The translations under genes and the position numbers were made by a program. 64,000 bases of DNA from CATQGW01 sp965242565 (GTDB taxonomy: Bacteria > Chloroflexota > Dehalococcoidia > Bin125): contig OZ251457.1 of assembly GCA_965242565.1 (NCBI GenBank), positions 62,001 through 126,000 of the forward strand. Direction: 5' to 3'. Below the pieces are notes generated by a model that saw nothing but the letters and a program-made list of their open reading frames with translations, was not told the origin of the DNA and searched no databases. Shown in pieces: positions 26,516 through 38,153 of the stretch (the first letter of the stretch is position 1; each line of letters starts with the position of its first letter).

Positions 26516-27020
26516 TGCCGCCGGAAGCTCGAATTTCGATCTGGATCGAGCCGCCGTTCGCCGTTGATCCGGCCGCGCGTTGGCGTCCTGCGGGGCGGGC
26601 CTATGCCAATGCCATTGTGTCGTTCGAGGATCGCACGTTGCCGGTTGACTTCCTGATCGACACCGGCGCGTCGCACACGATGCTGGGAACGATGCCAGCG
26701 CTCAACCTGTTCGAGGACGCCTACTTCGGAATCGAGTTCGATCGCGACCCATCGAGCGGCGCAATCCGCGGCGTGGGTGGGGCCGTGCGTACCGTGGTAC
26801 GCGAACTGGGACTGAGCTTCCTCATCGAAGACGGCGCTCGCCATTCGATCACCGCGCCCACCTGATTCCTGAAATGACCGACGCGCCGCCGGGTCGGCTG
26901 CCGATGCACACGCCCAGCCTGCTGGGGCGCGACTTGCTGGGCGCCGGCGCGCTCACTCTGGCTTACCGGCTGCCGACTGAGCTGCACTTCTCCAACATGC
27001 CGACGGGCGTCAGCCTTTGA
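26515..27020 (+). pseudogene. retropepsin-like aspartic protease, cassette B, frameshifted
   Basis: The first frame runs 26515-26865 and contains FLIDTGASHTMLG (Asp49). It stops after HSITAPT. The missing C-terminus is encoded from about 26859 in another frame: HLIPEMTD, then TPSLLGRDLLGAGALTLAYRLP, then LHFSNMP, ending at 27020. These match the intact cassette A protein. Total length is 506 nt against 507 in cassette A, so one base seems to have been lost near 26840-26860. A sequencing error or a real inactivating deletion are both possible; a truncated 116-residue product keeping the catalytic Asp could still be made. Confidence 0.7.
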
Positions 27021-27176
27021 CATAGCCGCCGCGCGGTGCAACGCCCGCGATTGCCCCACTGATCATCGCTCGATACATTGCCTGCGGCTTGCCTGTCGCC
27101 GCACGGCGGGCCGGCCCGATCTGTCTGGCGCAGAATCCGCCCGCCGACCGGCGGCTGCGCGGCTTGGGGGAAGACG

Positions 27177-29243
<2,067 letters not shown>

Positions 29244-29245
29244 GG

Positions 29246-29401
29246 CTAGCGTGCGTTCGCGCCGGCCTGCGGCTGTTCCGCCTCTCGCCCCGCGCGCTCG
29301 CGCAGCTGCGCGCTAACGGCGCGGCCGGCGTTGCCCGTCGCCAGCACCGTCAGCAGCGCGCCCAGCGCCAGCCCGATCACCAGACCCAGCAGAAATCGCA
29401 T
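29246..29401 (-). CDS. small single-pass membrane protein
   Basis: The 51-residue product begins MRFLLGLVIGLALGALLTVL, one glycine-rich membrane segment. A short charged and polar tail follows (QLRERAGREAEQPQAGANAR). A GGGGGGAG ribosome-binding site lies a few nt before two adjacent ATGs (29404 and 29401); the second has the better spacing. It is antisense to nothing and fills most of the gap between hppA and the ABC genes. Function is unknown; the layout resembles YtxH-like small membrane proteins. Confidence 0.6.
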   Translation of the reverse strand: MRFLLGLVIGLALGALLTVLATGNAGRAVSAQLRERAGREAEQPQAGANAR

Positions 29402-29492
29402 CATGCTCCCCCCTGCTCCGCATCGGGCGGTCGCCTGCCCGCGCTTGTAGAGCAGCGTAGACGGACGGGTGGATTTATTGCATAATCTGACC

Positions 29493-29498
29493 TAAAAT
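29493..29498 (+). promoter_or_regulatory. -10 hexamer of the ABC transporter pair
   Basis: TAAAAT lies 6 nt before the ATG at 29505 in an unusually AT-rich stretch (29470-29500). A leaderless mRNA is implied. Confidence 0.55.
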
Positions 29499-29504
29499 CC
29501 GCGC

Positions 29505-31292
29505 ATGAGCAGTTTGAACGGTGTCGGCGTCGACGCCCACTTCCCCGAAGTGATGGATCTCGAGGCAGCGCCTGGGCAGTCGTCGGTGGCGCGTCTGGTC
29601 TCCCCGTTGCGCGGGATGCTGATCCTCGCCTGCCTGTTGCGGGGGCTCGCGGCGTTGGCCGGTATCGCGCCGTACATCGCCGTCGCCGAGCTGGGCCGTG
29701 TGCTGCTAGCCGAGGGCCCGCTCGACGAAACCCGCGCCTGGACCGTCGCCGGCCTCGGCGCGGGGGCGCTGGCCGTGCAGTTCCTCTTCACGATCGCCTC
29801 CAGCGCGCTCACCCACCTCGCCGATGTCGACTTTCAGTACCAGCTGCGGCGCGGCATGGCGCAGCGGCTCAGCCGCGCGCCCTTGGGTTGGTTCACCGAG
29901 CGCAACGCCGGCGCGATCAAAAAGGCGCTCGAAGACGATGTCTCCGCCCTGCACCATGTCGTCGGCCACTCCTACACCGACATGACCGTCGCCGTCGTCA
30001 CCCCGCTGGCGGTGATGGGCTACCTCTTCTACGTCGATTGGCGGATGACGTTCGTCTCCCTGGTTCCGGTCGTACTCGGCATCGCCATCTACGGCCTCCA
30101 ATACCGCGGCTACGGCGAGAAGATGGTGTTCTACGACAAGGCGTTGCAGGATGTGAACTCCGCGTCGGTCGCGTTCGTGCAGGGCATCGCGGTGGTCAAG
30201 ACCTTCGGCCAGGCGCGCCGCTCCTACAGCCGCTTCGCGCAGCACGCCCGCGAATTCGTGCAGTACTTCTGGGAGTGGGTGCGGCCGATCATCGCGATCT
30301 CCTCCGCCGGCAACATCGCCATGTCGCCGATCTTCGCGCTGGTCGTAATCCTCGGCGTCGGACTCGGGCTGGTCGCAGCCGGCTCGCTCGCTGCGGTTGA
30401 CCTGATTCCGTTTGCGGTGCTCGGGCCGGGTCTGGTCGCGCCGTTCCTGGCGCTCTCCTACGCGCAGAACGACATGGTGCTCGCCCGCCAGGCGGCGGAC
30501 CGGATCGTGGAGCTGCTCGACACGCCGCCGTTGCCCGCTCCGCAGACGCCGCGCACCCCGCAGCAGCATCGCGTGGTCTTTGAGAATGTCCGCTTCTCCT
30601 ACGACGGCGAGCTGGACGCCGTGCGGGATATCAACCTCACGCTGGAGCCGGGCACGGTCACTGCGCTGGTCGGCCGCTCCGGCTCCGGCAAGAGCACGCT
30701 CGCCCGCCTGCTGCCGCGCTTCTGGGACCCGACCGACGGTCGGATCACAATCGGCGGCGTGCCGATTGATCAGATTCCCGCCGACGCCCTCTACGCCTCG
30801 GTTGGGGTGGTCTTCCAGGATGTGCAGCTGCTGCGCGCCGGCATCCGCGAAAACATCGCTCTGGGGCGGCCGGACGCGACGATGGAGGAGATCGAGCGCG
30901 CCGTGCAGGCTGCGCAAATCCACGACCGCATCCTCGATCTGCCGCGCGGCTACGACTCCGTGGCCGGCGAGGACGCGCAGCTCTCCGGCGGCGAGGCGCA
31001 GCGCGTCTCAATCGCCCGCGCGATCCTCGCCGACGCACCAATCCTGGTGCTTGACGAAGCGACCGCGTTCGCCGATCCGGAGGCCGAGGCGGCGATCCAG
31101 GACGCCATCTCCGAGCTCGTCGCCGGCCGCACCCTGCTGGTGATCGCCCACCGCCTGCACACCATCGTCGGCGCGGACCAGATCTGCGTGCTTGAACAGG
31201 GCCGGATCGTCGAGCGCGGGACGCATCGCGAGCTGCTCCGGCGTGAGGGCGTCTACACCGAGCTTTGGCTCGCCGCGGAGGCGCCGGCATGA
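29505..31292 (+). CDS. ABC transporter, fused permease/ATPase, subunit 1
   Basis: This 595-residue half-transporter has six membrane segments (residues ~35-330) followed by an ATPase domain. Walker A is GRSGSGKST near 391, the signature is LSGGEAQRVSIARA, and Walker B is ILVLDEATAFADPEAE. The DEATAFAD form is typical of the YbtP/YbtQ and IrtA/IrtB group, exporter-fold transporters that import iron siderophores, so that role is possible; a drug or lipid exporter is the alternative. Its stop overlaps the start of the second half-transporter, so a heterodimer is likely. Confidence 0.88.
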   Translation: MSSLNGVGVDAHFPEVMDLEAAPGQSSVARLVSPLRGMLILACLLRGLAALAGIAPYIAVAELGRVLLAEGPLDETRAWTVAGLGAGALAVQFLFTIASSALTHLADVDFQYQLRRGMAQRLSRAPLGWFTERNAGAIKKALEDDVSALHHVVGHSYTDMTVAVVTPLAVMGYLFYVDWRMTFVSLVPVVLGIAIYGLQYRGYGEKMVFYDKALQDVNSASVAFVQGIAVVKTFGQARRSYSRFAQHAREFVQYFWEWVRPIIAISSAGNIAMSPIFALVVILGVGLGLVAAGSLAAVDLIPFAVLGPGLVAPFLALSYAQNDMVLARQAADRIVELLDTPPLPAPQTPRTPQQHRVVFENVRFSYDGELDAVRDINLTLEPGTVTALVGRSGSGKSTLARLLPRFWDPTDGRITIGGVPIDQIPADALYASVGVVFQDVQLLRAGIRENIALGRPDATMEEIERAVQAAQIHDRILDLPRGYDSVAGEDAQLSGGEAQRVSIARAILADAPILVLDEATAFADPEAEAAIQDAISELVAGRTLLVIAHRLHTIVGADQICVLEQGRIVERGTHRELLRREGVYTELWLAAEAPA

Positions 31293-33061
31293 TCCGCCAC
31301 CTGTTGTCCACGGTCGATCCCGCCGCCGCCGGTCCACTGCGCTGGAATCTGGTCGGCCTGGCATTCGAGGGAATCCTGCTCGGAGTTGGCTTCGCGCTGC
31401 TCGTGCCGCTGCTGCGTGCCGTCTTCGACGCCGACTACGGCGCGGCGTGGGCCTGGCTGGGCGCGATGATCGGGGTGCTGGCCGTCTACGCGGTGCTGCG
31501 CTACCGCACGCAGATGTCCGGCTACCGCGCCGCAATCGGGCTGGCCGAGGGCTTGTTTCTGCGGCTGGGCGACCACATCGCGCGGCTGCCGCTGGGCTGG
31601 TTCGAGGCCGGCCGCGTCGGCGCCGTCGGGCGGCTGACCAGCCAGGGCGTGGTCGACGTGATGGGCGTACCCGCCCACTTGCTGCGGCTGATCGTCAACG
31701 CCTTCGTCACGCCCACCGTCGTGATCATCGTGATGTTCGCGTTCGACTGGCGGCTGGCGCTGGCGGCGCTGATCACCGCGCCGCTTGCCGCCATCGTCTA
31801 TCGCTGGTCCGGCAACCTGGTGCAGACGACCGATCACCGCACCGACGCGGCGGCCTCGGAGGCGGCCGCGCGGATCGTGGAGTTCGCGCAGGCGCAGGCG
31901 GTGCTGCGCGCGTTCGGACGCGGCGCGCGCGGCCATCGCCAGCTTGAAGAGGCGTTGGCCGAGCAGCGCGAGGCCGGGCGCTACCAGCTGCTCACCGCCG
32001 CGCCCGGCCTCGCCGCCTTCATTCTCGTCGTGCAGGCCGCGTTCACGATCCTGATCCTGTTCGGCCTCGATCTGGCGCTCGGCGGCGAGATCGACGCGGC
32101 CGAGCTGCTCGCCGTGCTGGTGCTCGCCGTGCGCTACGTCGAGCCGCTGATCGCCGCCGCCGACCTCGGCGGCGCGCTGCGCATCAGCCGCAACAGTTTG
32201 CACCGGATGGACGCTCTGCTAGCCACCCCGCCGCTGCTCGAACCTGAGGTCTCGGTGGCGCCGGCGGGCGCGGCAATTGAGTTCGACTCCGTGCGCTTCA
32301 CCTATGAGTCCGACGCCGAGCGTCCTGTGCTGGACGGCGTCGATTTCACCGTGCCGGAGCGCACGATGACCGCGATCGTCGGTCCCTCGGGCTCAGGCAA
32401 GACCACAATCCTGCGGCTGATCGCGCGTTTCTGGGATGTGAGCGACGGCCAAGTGCGGATCGGCGGCGCGAACGTGCGCGACCTCTCGACCGAAGACCTG
32501 ATGGCGCAGATTTCCGTCGTCTTTCAGGATGTCTACCTCTTCGACGGCACGATCGAGGAGAACATCCGGCTGGGCCGCGACGGCGCAACGGAGCAGGAGG
32601 TGCGCGAGGCGGCGGCGCTCGCTCGCGTGGACGAGATCGCCGAACGGCTGCCCGGCGGCCTCGGCGCACGGGTCGGCGAAGGCGGTGCCGCGCTCTCCGG
32701 CGGCGAGCGTCAGCGCGTCTCAATCGCCCGCGCCATCCTTAAAAACGCGCCGATCGTGCTGCTCGACGAGGCGACCGCCGCGCTCGATCCGGAAAACGAA
32801 CGCGCCGTCCAACACGCGCTGCGCGCTCTGACTCGCGAAAAGACGCTGGTGATCGTCGCGCACCGGCTCCAGACGGTGCAATCCGCCGATCAGATCATCG
32901 TGCTCGATGAAGGACGGATCGTGGAGCGGGGCAAGCACGACGAGCTGCTCGCGCAGAACGGCCGCTACGCCGCGTTCTGGAATGAGCGCGTACGCGCAGC
33001 CGGCTGGCGGCTCGCCCCCGAGCCCGCACCGGTTGAAGAGACGCCCGTGGTCGGGGGCTAG
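31289..33061 (+). CDS. ABC transporter, fused permease/ATPase, subunit 2
   Basis: This is a 590-residue partner of the preceding gene with the same six-TM plus ATPase layout. Walker A is GPSGSGKTT, the signature is LSGGERQRVSIARA, and Walker B is IVLLDEATAALDPENE with the normal His switch IVAHRL. Subunit 1 also has an AHRL switch, so both sites may hydrolyse ATP. The ATGA overlap supports equal expression. No substrate-binding protein, siderophore synthesis gene or regulator is adjacent, so the substrate cannot be read from context. Confidence 0.88.
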   Translation: MIRHLLSTVDPAAAGPLRWNLVGLAFEGILLGVGFALLVPLLRAVFDADYGAAWAWLGAMIGVLAVYAVLRYRTQMSGYRAAIGLAEGLFLRLGDHIARLPLGWFEAGRVGAVGRLTSQGVVDVMGVPAHLLRLIVNAFVTPTVVIIVMFAFDWRLALAALITAPLAAIVYRWSGNLVQTTDHRTDAAASEAAARIVEFAQAQAVLRAFGRGARGHRQLEEALAEQREAGRYQLLTAAPGLAAFILVVQAAFTILILFGLDLALGGEIDAAELLAVLVLAVRYVEPLIAAADLGGALRISRNSLHRMDALLATPPLLEPEVSVAPAGAAIEFDSVRFTYESDAERPVLDGVDFTVPERTMTAIVGPSGSGKTTILRLIARFWDVSDGQVRIGGANVRDLSTEDLMAQISVVFQDVYLFDGTIEENIRLGRDGATEQEVREAAALARVDEIAERLPGGLGARVGEGGAALSGGERQRVSIARAILKNAPIVLLDEATAALDPENERAVQHALRALTREKTLVIVAHRLQTVQSADQIIVLDEGRIVERGKHDELLAQNGRYAAFWNERVRAAGWRLAPEPAPVEETPVVGG

Positions 33062-33194
33062 GCTCGTCCAGTTCACTCGGTCGGCCCGCTCGCCCGTCGC
33101 CTGCTGCATTGCCGCCCGCAGCGCTCCCGCATAGCGTGAACCAAACAGCGGCGCGCAGCCGGCGCGCACATTCCCCCCGTGAGGTTCCCCGCCA

Positions 33195-34538
33195 ATGACC
33201 ACCAGCACGACCACCAGCGACCGCGCCGCGCCCGCCGTCTCGATGGAGACGCTCGTCTCCCTCTGCAAGCAGCGCGGCTTTGTCTTCCCCGCCAGCGAGA
33301 TCTACGGCGGCTTCGGCTCCACCTACGACTACGGGCCGCTCGGCGTGGAGCTCAAGCGCAACATCAAGGACGCCTGGTGGCGCGCGATGGTGCGTGAGCG
33401 CTCCGATGTGGTGGGCATCGACACCGCGATCATCCAGTCGCCGCTGGTCTGGGAGGCCAGCGGCCACGTGCAAAACTTCCACGATCCGATGGTCGACTGC
33501 CTGGAGTGCAAGGGCCGCTTCCGCGCCGACCACCTCGACGGCCCCGTCTGCCCGACCTGCAGCGCGACCGACTCCTTCACAGAGGCCCGCGAGTTCAACC
33601 TGATGTTCCGCACCCACGTCGGCCCCGTCGAGGACGCCGCCGCCGCCGCCTACCTGCGGCCGGAAACCGCTCAGGGCATCTTCGTCAACTTCGACAACGT
33701 GCTCACCGCCACCCGACGCCGCCTGCCCTTCGGCATCGCTCAGCAGGGCAAGTCGTTCCGCAACGAAATCACGCTCGGCAACTTCATCTTCCGCACCCGC
33801 GAGTTCGAGCAGATGGAGATGGAATTCTTCGTCGCGCCCGAGGACTCCGGCGAGTGGTACGCCCGCTGGATCGACCTGCGCGAGGCCTGGTACCACGACC
33901 TCGGCGTCAATCCCGACAACCTGCGCCGCGATGTCCACCCCCAAGAATCGCTCTCGCACTACTCCGCCGGCACCACCGACATCCAGTACCGCTTCCCCTG
34001 GGGCTGGGACGAGCTGGAAGGCATCGCCAACCGCACCGACTTCGACCTCACCCAGCACGGCCGGTCCTCGGGCAAGCGGCTCGAATACTTCGACCAGGCC
34101 GAGCAGCGCCACATCGTGCCGCACGTGATCGAGCCGGCGGCGGGCGTGGACCGGATCATGCTGGCGCTGCTCTGCGACGCCTACCGCGTGGTGCCCGACG
34201 AGAAGGGCGACGAGCGCGTGGTGCTGGCGTTCGCGCCGCGCATCGCGCCGGTCACCGTGGCCGTGCTGCCGCTCAGCCGCAAAGAGCCCGTCGCCGATCT
34301 CGCCCGCAGCGTCTGGGACCGGCTACGCCCCTCGTGGACCACGCAATACGACGACACGCAGAGCATCGGCCGTCGCTACCGTCGCCAGGACGAAATCGGC
34401 ACGCCTTACTGCGTCACGGTTGACTTCGACTCGCTGGAGGATGACGCCGTCACAATCCGCGACCGGGATACGCAGCAGCAGGAGCGGGTGGCGATCGCCG
34501 CTCTGACGGATGAGCTGCGGGGGCGTCTGGGTTTCTAG
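33195..34538 (+). CDS. glyQS: glycyl-tRNA synthetase (dimeric, class II)
   Basis: The enzyme charges tRNA-Gly. The 447-residue protein is the single-chain (alpha2) type. Motif regions visible are SEIYGGFGSTYDYGPLG near the N-terminus and the insertion with CLECKGRF and CPTCSATD, a possible zinc pair. RPETAQGIFVNFDN and FRNEITLGNFIFRTREFEQMEMEFF follow, with GVDRIMLALL near the C-terminus. An anticodon-binding domain ends the protein. A short Thr/Ser-rich N-terminal extension precedes the catalytic core. The gene is monocistronic. Confidence 0.95.
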   Translation: MTTSTTTSDRAAPAVSMETLVSLCKQRGFVFPASEIYGGFGSTYDYGPLGVELKRNIKDAWWRAMVRERSDVVGIDTAIIQSPLVWEASGHVQNFHDPMVDCLECKGRFRADHLDGPVCPTCSATDSFTEAREFNLMFRTHVGPVEDAAAAAYLRPETAQGIFVNFDNVLTATRRRLPFGIAQQGKSFRNEITLGNFIFRTREFEQMEMEFFVAPEDSGEWYARWIDLREAWYHDLGVNPDNLRRDVHPQESLSHYSAGTTDIQYRFPWGWDELEGIANRTDFDLTQHGRSSGKRLEYFDQAEQRHIVPHVIEPAAGVDRIMLALLCDAYRVVPDEKGDERVVLAFAPRIAPVTVAVLPLSRKEPVADLARSVWDRLRPSWTTQYDDTQSIGRRYRRQDEIGTPYCVTVDFDSLEDDAVTIRDRDTQQQERVAIAALTDELRGRLGF

Positions 34539-34552
34539 GGCGTGGTCACGCT

Positions 34553-34584
34553 TCCGTCGTTCGCGCGTACGCGGGAATGACGGA
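34553..34584. terminator. bidirectional hairpin between glyQS and ferredoxin genes
   Basis: TCCGTCGTTCGCG and CGCGGGAATGACGGA form an imperfect stem around GTACG. It is a single-unit member of the CGTCATTCCCGC repeat family, placed between converging genes. Confidence 0.5.
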
Positions 34585-34598
34585 GAAGGCCCGCGCGG

Positions 34599-34880
<282 letters not shown>

Positions 34881-34940
34881 GGCGGCTGCTGTCCTCTCGT
34901 CCATGCCGCAGGCGGCGGCGTCGGTGCGCTCCTACCTACC

Positions 34941-34969
34941 GTTATAGGGCTGATAGCCCGCGTAGGCAA
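34941..34969 (-). promoter_or_regulatory. ferredoxin promoter with palindromic spacer
   Basis: On the minus strand TTGCCT and TATAAC are 17 nt apart. The spacer contains the perfect palindrome GGGCTATCAGCCC (5-bp arms, 3-nt centre), placed where a regulator could block RNA polymerase. The predicted leader is about 55 nt. Confidence 0.55.
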
Positions 34970-34990
34970 CACCCCCGCTGTGTGATGGCC

Positions 34991-37900
34991 TCAGCCGCGC
35001 GGCGCTGCGGTGCGCCGCGATCGCTTTTTCGCGCCCCCGCCGCCGTTCGCGGAAGGCGCGCCGCTGCGCTGCGCCGTTGCTTTCCCTGCGCTGCTCCGAC
35101 CGCTGCTTCGGCCGTTGCGCCGCCCGTTGGCGGCGCTGCCCGCGCCCTGGAAGGCCAGCGCGTCGCGCAGGAATCGCCCCGTGTGACTCGACGTAACGTC
35201 CGCCACTTGCTCCGGTGTCCCAGCCGCGATCAGTTCGCCGCCCCGATCGCCGCCCAGCGGTCCCAGGTCGATGATCCAGTCGGCGTTTTTGATCACGTCC
35301 AGGTGATGCTCGATCACGACTACGGTGTTGCCCTGATCGACCAGCGCCTGGAGCACGCTGAGCAGCGCCTCCACATCCTGGAACGACAGCCCGGTGGTTG
35401 GTTCGTCGAGCAGATAGAGCGTCCGGCCGGTGGAACGCTTGGACAACTCCGTGCTCAGTTTCACCCGCTGCGCCTCGCCGCCCGACAGCGTCGTGGCCGG
35501 CTGGCCCAGCTTGATGTAGCCCAGCCCGACCGCCGCCAGCGTTTCCAGCTTGCGCCGAATCGACGGGTGCGCGTCGAAAATCTCCACCGCCTCGTCCACC
35601 GTCTTGTCGAGCACATCGGCGATCGTGAAGCCCTTGTAGTGGATTTCGAGCGCCTCGCGGTTGTAGCGCGCGCCGCCGCAGACTTCGCACGGCACCGTCA
35701 CGTCCGGCAGAAACTGCATCTCGATCGTGTTGTAGCCATCCCCCCGGCATGCCTCGCAGCGCCCGCCCTTCACATTGAACGAGAAGCGGCCCGGCTTGTA
35801 GCCGCGCATCCGCGCCTCCGGCACCGAGGCGAACAGCTCGCGCACCGGCGTGAAGAGTCCTGTGTAGGTGGCGGGATTGGAGCGCGGGGTGCGGCCGATC
35901 GGCGATTGATCAATGTCGATCACCTTGTCGATGGCGTCCAGTCCCTCCAGCCGCGTCATTGCGCCGGGCCGGCGGCGCGCGCCGTGCAGCTGCTGCGCGG
36001 CGCCCGCGTGCAGCAGGTCGTTGACCAGCGTGCTCTTCCCGGAGCCGCTCACGCCCGTCACGCAGATGAACTCGCCCAGCGGGAAGTCGACGTCGATCTG
36101 CTTGAGATTGTGCTCCGACGCGCCGACGATTCGCAGCCGCTCCCCACTGCCCGGGCGGCGGCCCTGCGGCATCGGAATTTCCTTGCGCCCGCTCAGATAC
36201 GCGCCGGTCATCGACTTGCGCTGTTTCATGATCTGTTCGGGTGCGCCCTCGGCCACGATCTTGCCGCCCGCCTCGCCTGCGCCCGGGCCCATGTCGATGA
36301 TCCAGTCCGCTGCGCGCATCGTCGCTTCGTCGTGCTCCACGATCAGCACCGTGTTGCCCAGGTCCCGCAGCCGCTTCAACGTCCGAATCAGCCGCTCGTC
36401 GTCCAGCGGATGCAGGCCGATCGACGGCTCGTCGCAGACGTACAGCACGCCCATCAGGGAGGAGCCGATCTGCGTCGCCAGCCGAATGCGCTGCGCCTCC
36501 CCGCCGCTCAGCGTCGCCGCCGCGCGATCCAGGGTCAGATAATCCAGTCCCACATCCACCAGAAAGGTCAGCCGCTCGCGGATCTCCTTCAGAATTTGCG
36601 CCGCGATTGTCCGCTCCCGCGCGGAGAGCGGCGATTTCTTGCCCGCCAGGCCCTTCGCCCACTCCGCCGCCACTGCTACCGCCATCCGCGTCACGTCGAC
36701 GATGCTGTGCTCGTCCACCCGCACGGCCAGCGATTCCGGCTTCAGCCGCGCGCCTTGGCAGTCCGTGCAGGGCACCGCCGTCATGTAGCGCTCGATCTCG
36801 CTGCGCGACCAGTCCGAGTCCGTCTCGCGGTGGCGGCGCGCCAGGTTGTTCACGACGCCCTCGAACTGCGTCTCGTAGGTGCGCTTGCGCCCGCGGTGGT
36901 TCTCCCACTCAATCACGATCGGCTCGTCCAGCCCGTAGAGCACCGCCTCAACCAGCCCGTCCGAAAGCTCGGCGAACGGCGCATCCGCATCCTCCCCGAA
37001 GCGCTCGAAGACCGCCTCCAGAATGCGCGACTGCCAGCCCGAGTGCGACGACGACCGTGACCACGGCGCAATCGCCCCCTGCCGCAGCGATTTGCTCCGA
37101 TCAGGGATCACCAACGCTGGATCCACCTCCATCGTGCTGCCCAGCCCCGTGCAGTCCGGGCAGGCCCCGTGCGGGCTGTTGAACGAGAAGCTGCGCGGCT
37201 CGATCTCGCCCAGTGCGAACATGTCGCGCGGGCAGGCCAGCTGCTCCGAATAGATGCGGTCGTCCTCTTCGTCCAGCGCCCGAATCCGCACAATTCCGTC
37301 GCCCAGCTGGAGCGCCTGTTCGATGCTCTCCGCCAGCCGCCCCGCCAGCGACTGCCGCTCGTCCTCATCGGCGTCGCTTTCCGGCAGCGCGATCCGGTCC
37401 ACCACGACGTCGATCGAGTGCCGCTTGTTCTTCTCCAGCGCGATCTCCTCGTCCAGCGACAGCACCTCCCCGTCGATCCGGGCCCGCACGAAGCCCCGCG
37501 AGCGCGCGTCGTCGAGCACCTGCTGATGCTCCCCCTTGCGATCCCGCACCACCGGCGCCAGCACCAGCAGCCGCGCCTCCGCTGGCAGCGCCAGCACGCT
37601 GTCCACCATCTGCTGCACCGTCTGCTGCGCAATCGGGTCCCCGCAGATCGGGCAGTGCGGACGCCCCGCGCGCGCGAACAGCAGCCGCAGGTAGTCGTAG
37701 ATCTCCGTCACCGTGCCCACCGTTGAGCGCGGATTGCGCGAGCCGGTCTTCTGATCAATCGAGATCGCCGGCGAAAGCCCCTCGATGTAGTCCACATCGG
37801 GCTTCTCCATCCGCCCCAGGAACTGCCGCGCGTAGGCGGACAACGACTCGACGTAACGCCGCTGCCCCTCCGCGTAGATCGTGTCGAACGCCAGCGACGA

Positions 37901-38023
37901 CTTGCCCGATCCCGACAGGCCGGTGATCACCACCAGCTGATCGCGTGGGATCGTGACGTCGATGTCCTTGAGGTTGTGCTCGCGCGCGCCCTTGACCACG
38001 ATCTTGTCCGTCGGCACAGTCAT
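34991..38023 (-). CDS. uvrA: excinuclease ABC subunit A
   Basis: UvrA is the damage-recognition ATPase of nucleotide excision repair. The 1010-residue protein has two ABC modules: GLSGSGKSSLAFDTIYAEG near residue 34 and GVSGSGKSTLVNDLL near 657. Each has signature motifs (LSGGEAQR). Zinc fingers are visible (CPICGDP and, near 745, CEACRGDG with CEVCGGARYN). The last ~45 residues are an unusual basic Ser/Gly/Arg/Lys tail. ATG 38023 is used; GTG 38017 has better spacing to the GGAG, so the true start may be two codons later. A -10-like TAGGCT lies at 38066-38061. It is divergent from polA. Confidence 0.96.
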   Translation of the reverse strand: MTVPTDKIVVKGAREHNLKDIDVTIPRDQLVVITGLSGSGKSSLAFDTIYAEGQRRYVESLSAYARQFLGRMEKPDVDYIEGLSPAISIDQKTGSRNPRSTVGTVTEIYDYLRLLFARAGRPHCPICGDPIAQQTVQQMVDSVLALPAEARLLVLAPVVRDRKGEHQQVLDDARSRGFVRARIDGEVLSLDEEIALEKNKRHSIDVVVDRIALPESDADEDERQSLAGRLAESIEQALQLGDGIVRIRALDEEDDRIYSEQLACPRDMFALGEIEPRSFSFNSPHGACPDCTGLGSTMEVDPALVIPDRSKSLRQGAIAPWSRSSSHSGWQSRILEAVFERFGEDADAPFAELSDGLVEAVLYGLDEPIVIEWENHRGRKRTYETQFEGVVNNLARRHRETDSDWSRSEIERYMTAVPCTDCQGARLKPESLAVRVDEHSIVDVTRMAVAVAAEWAKGLAGKKSPLSARERTIAAQILKEIRERLTFLVDVGLDYLTLDRAAATLSGGEAQRIRLATQIGSSLMGVLYVCDEPSIGLHPLDDERLIRTLKRLRDLGNTVLIVEHDEATMRAADWIIDMGPGAGEAGGKIVAEGAPEQIMKQRKSMTGAYLSGRKEIPMPQGRRPGSGERLRIVGASEHNLKQIDVDFPLGEFICVTGVSGSGKSTLVNDLLHAGAAQQLHGARRRPGAMTRLEGLDAIDKVIDIDQSPIGRTPRSNPATYTGLFTPVRELFASVPEARMRGYKPGRFSFNVKGGRCEACRGDGYNTIEMQFLPDVTVPCEVCGGARYNREALEIHYKGFTIADVLDKTVDEAVEIFDAHPSIRRKLETLAAVGLGYIKLGQPATTLSGGEAQRVKLSTELSKRSTGRTLYLLDEPTTGLSFQDVEALLSVLQALVDQGNTVVVIEHHLDVIKNADWIIDLGPLGGDRGGELIAAGTPEQVADVTSSHTGRFLRDALAFQGAGSAANGRRNGRSSGRSSAGKATAQRSGAPSANGGGGAKKRSRRTAAPRG

Positions 38024-38141
38024 CTCCGGAATCAGCACATCAGCGCGAGCGGGGAACATCAGCCTACCAAACCCTCGGTCCGCCCCTCCAAACTGTCCAC
38101 AAACCGTGCGCCGCACATCCCGCCCGCCTCACCCGCATTCG

Positions 38142-38147
38142 TATACT
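38142..38147 (+). promoter_or_regulatory. -10 hexamer of polA
   Basis: TATACT ends 6 nt before the polA ATG. No ribosome-binding site fits in the remaining 6 nt, so translation must be leaderless if this promoter is used. Confidence 0.55.
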
Positions 38148-38153
38148 CAGGCC

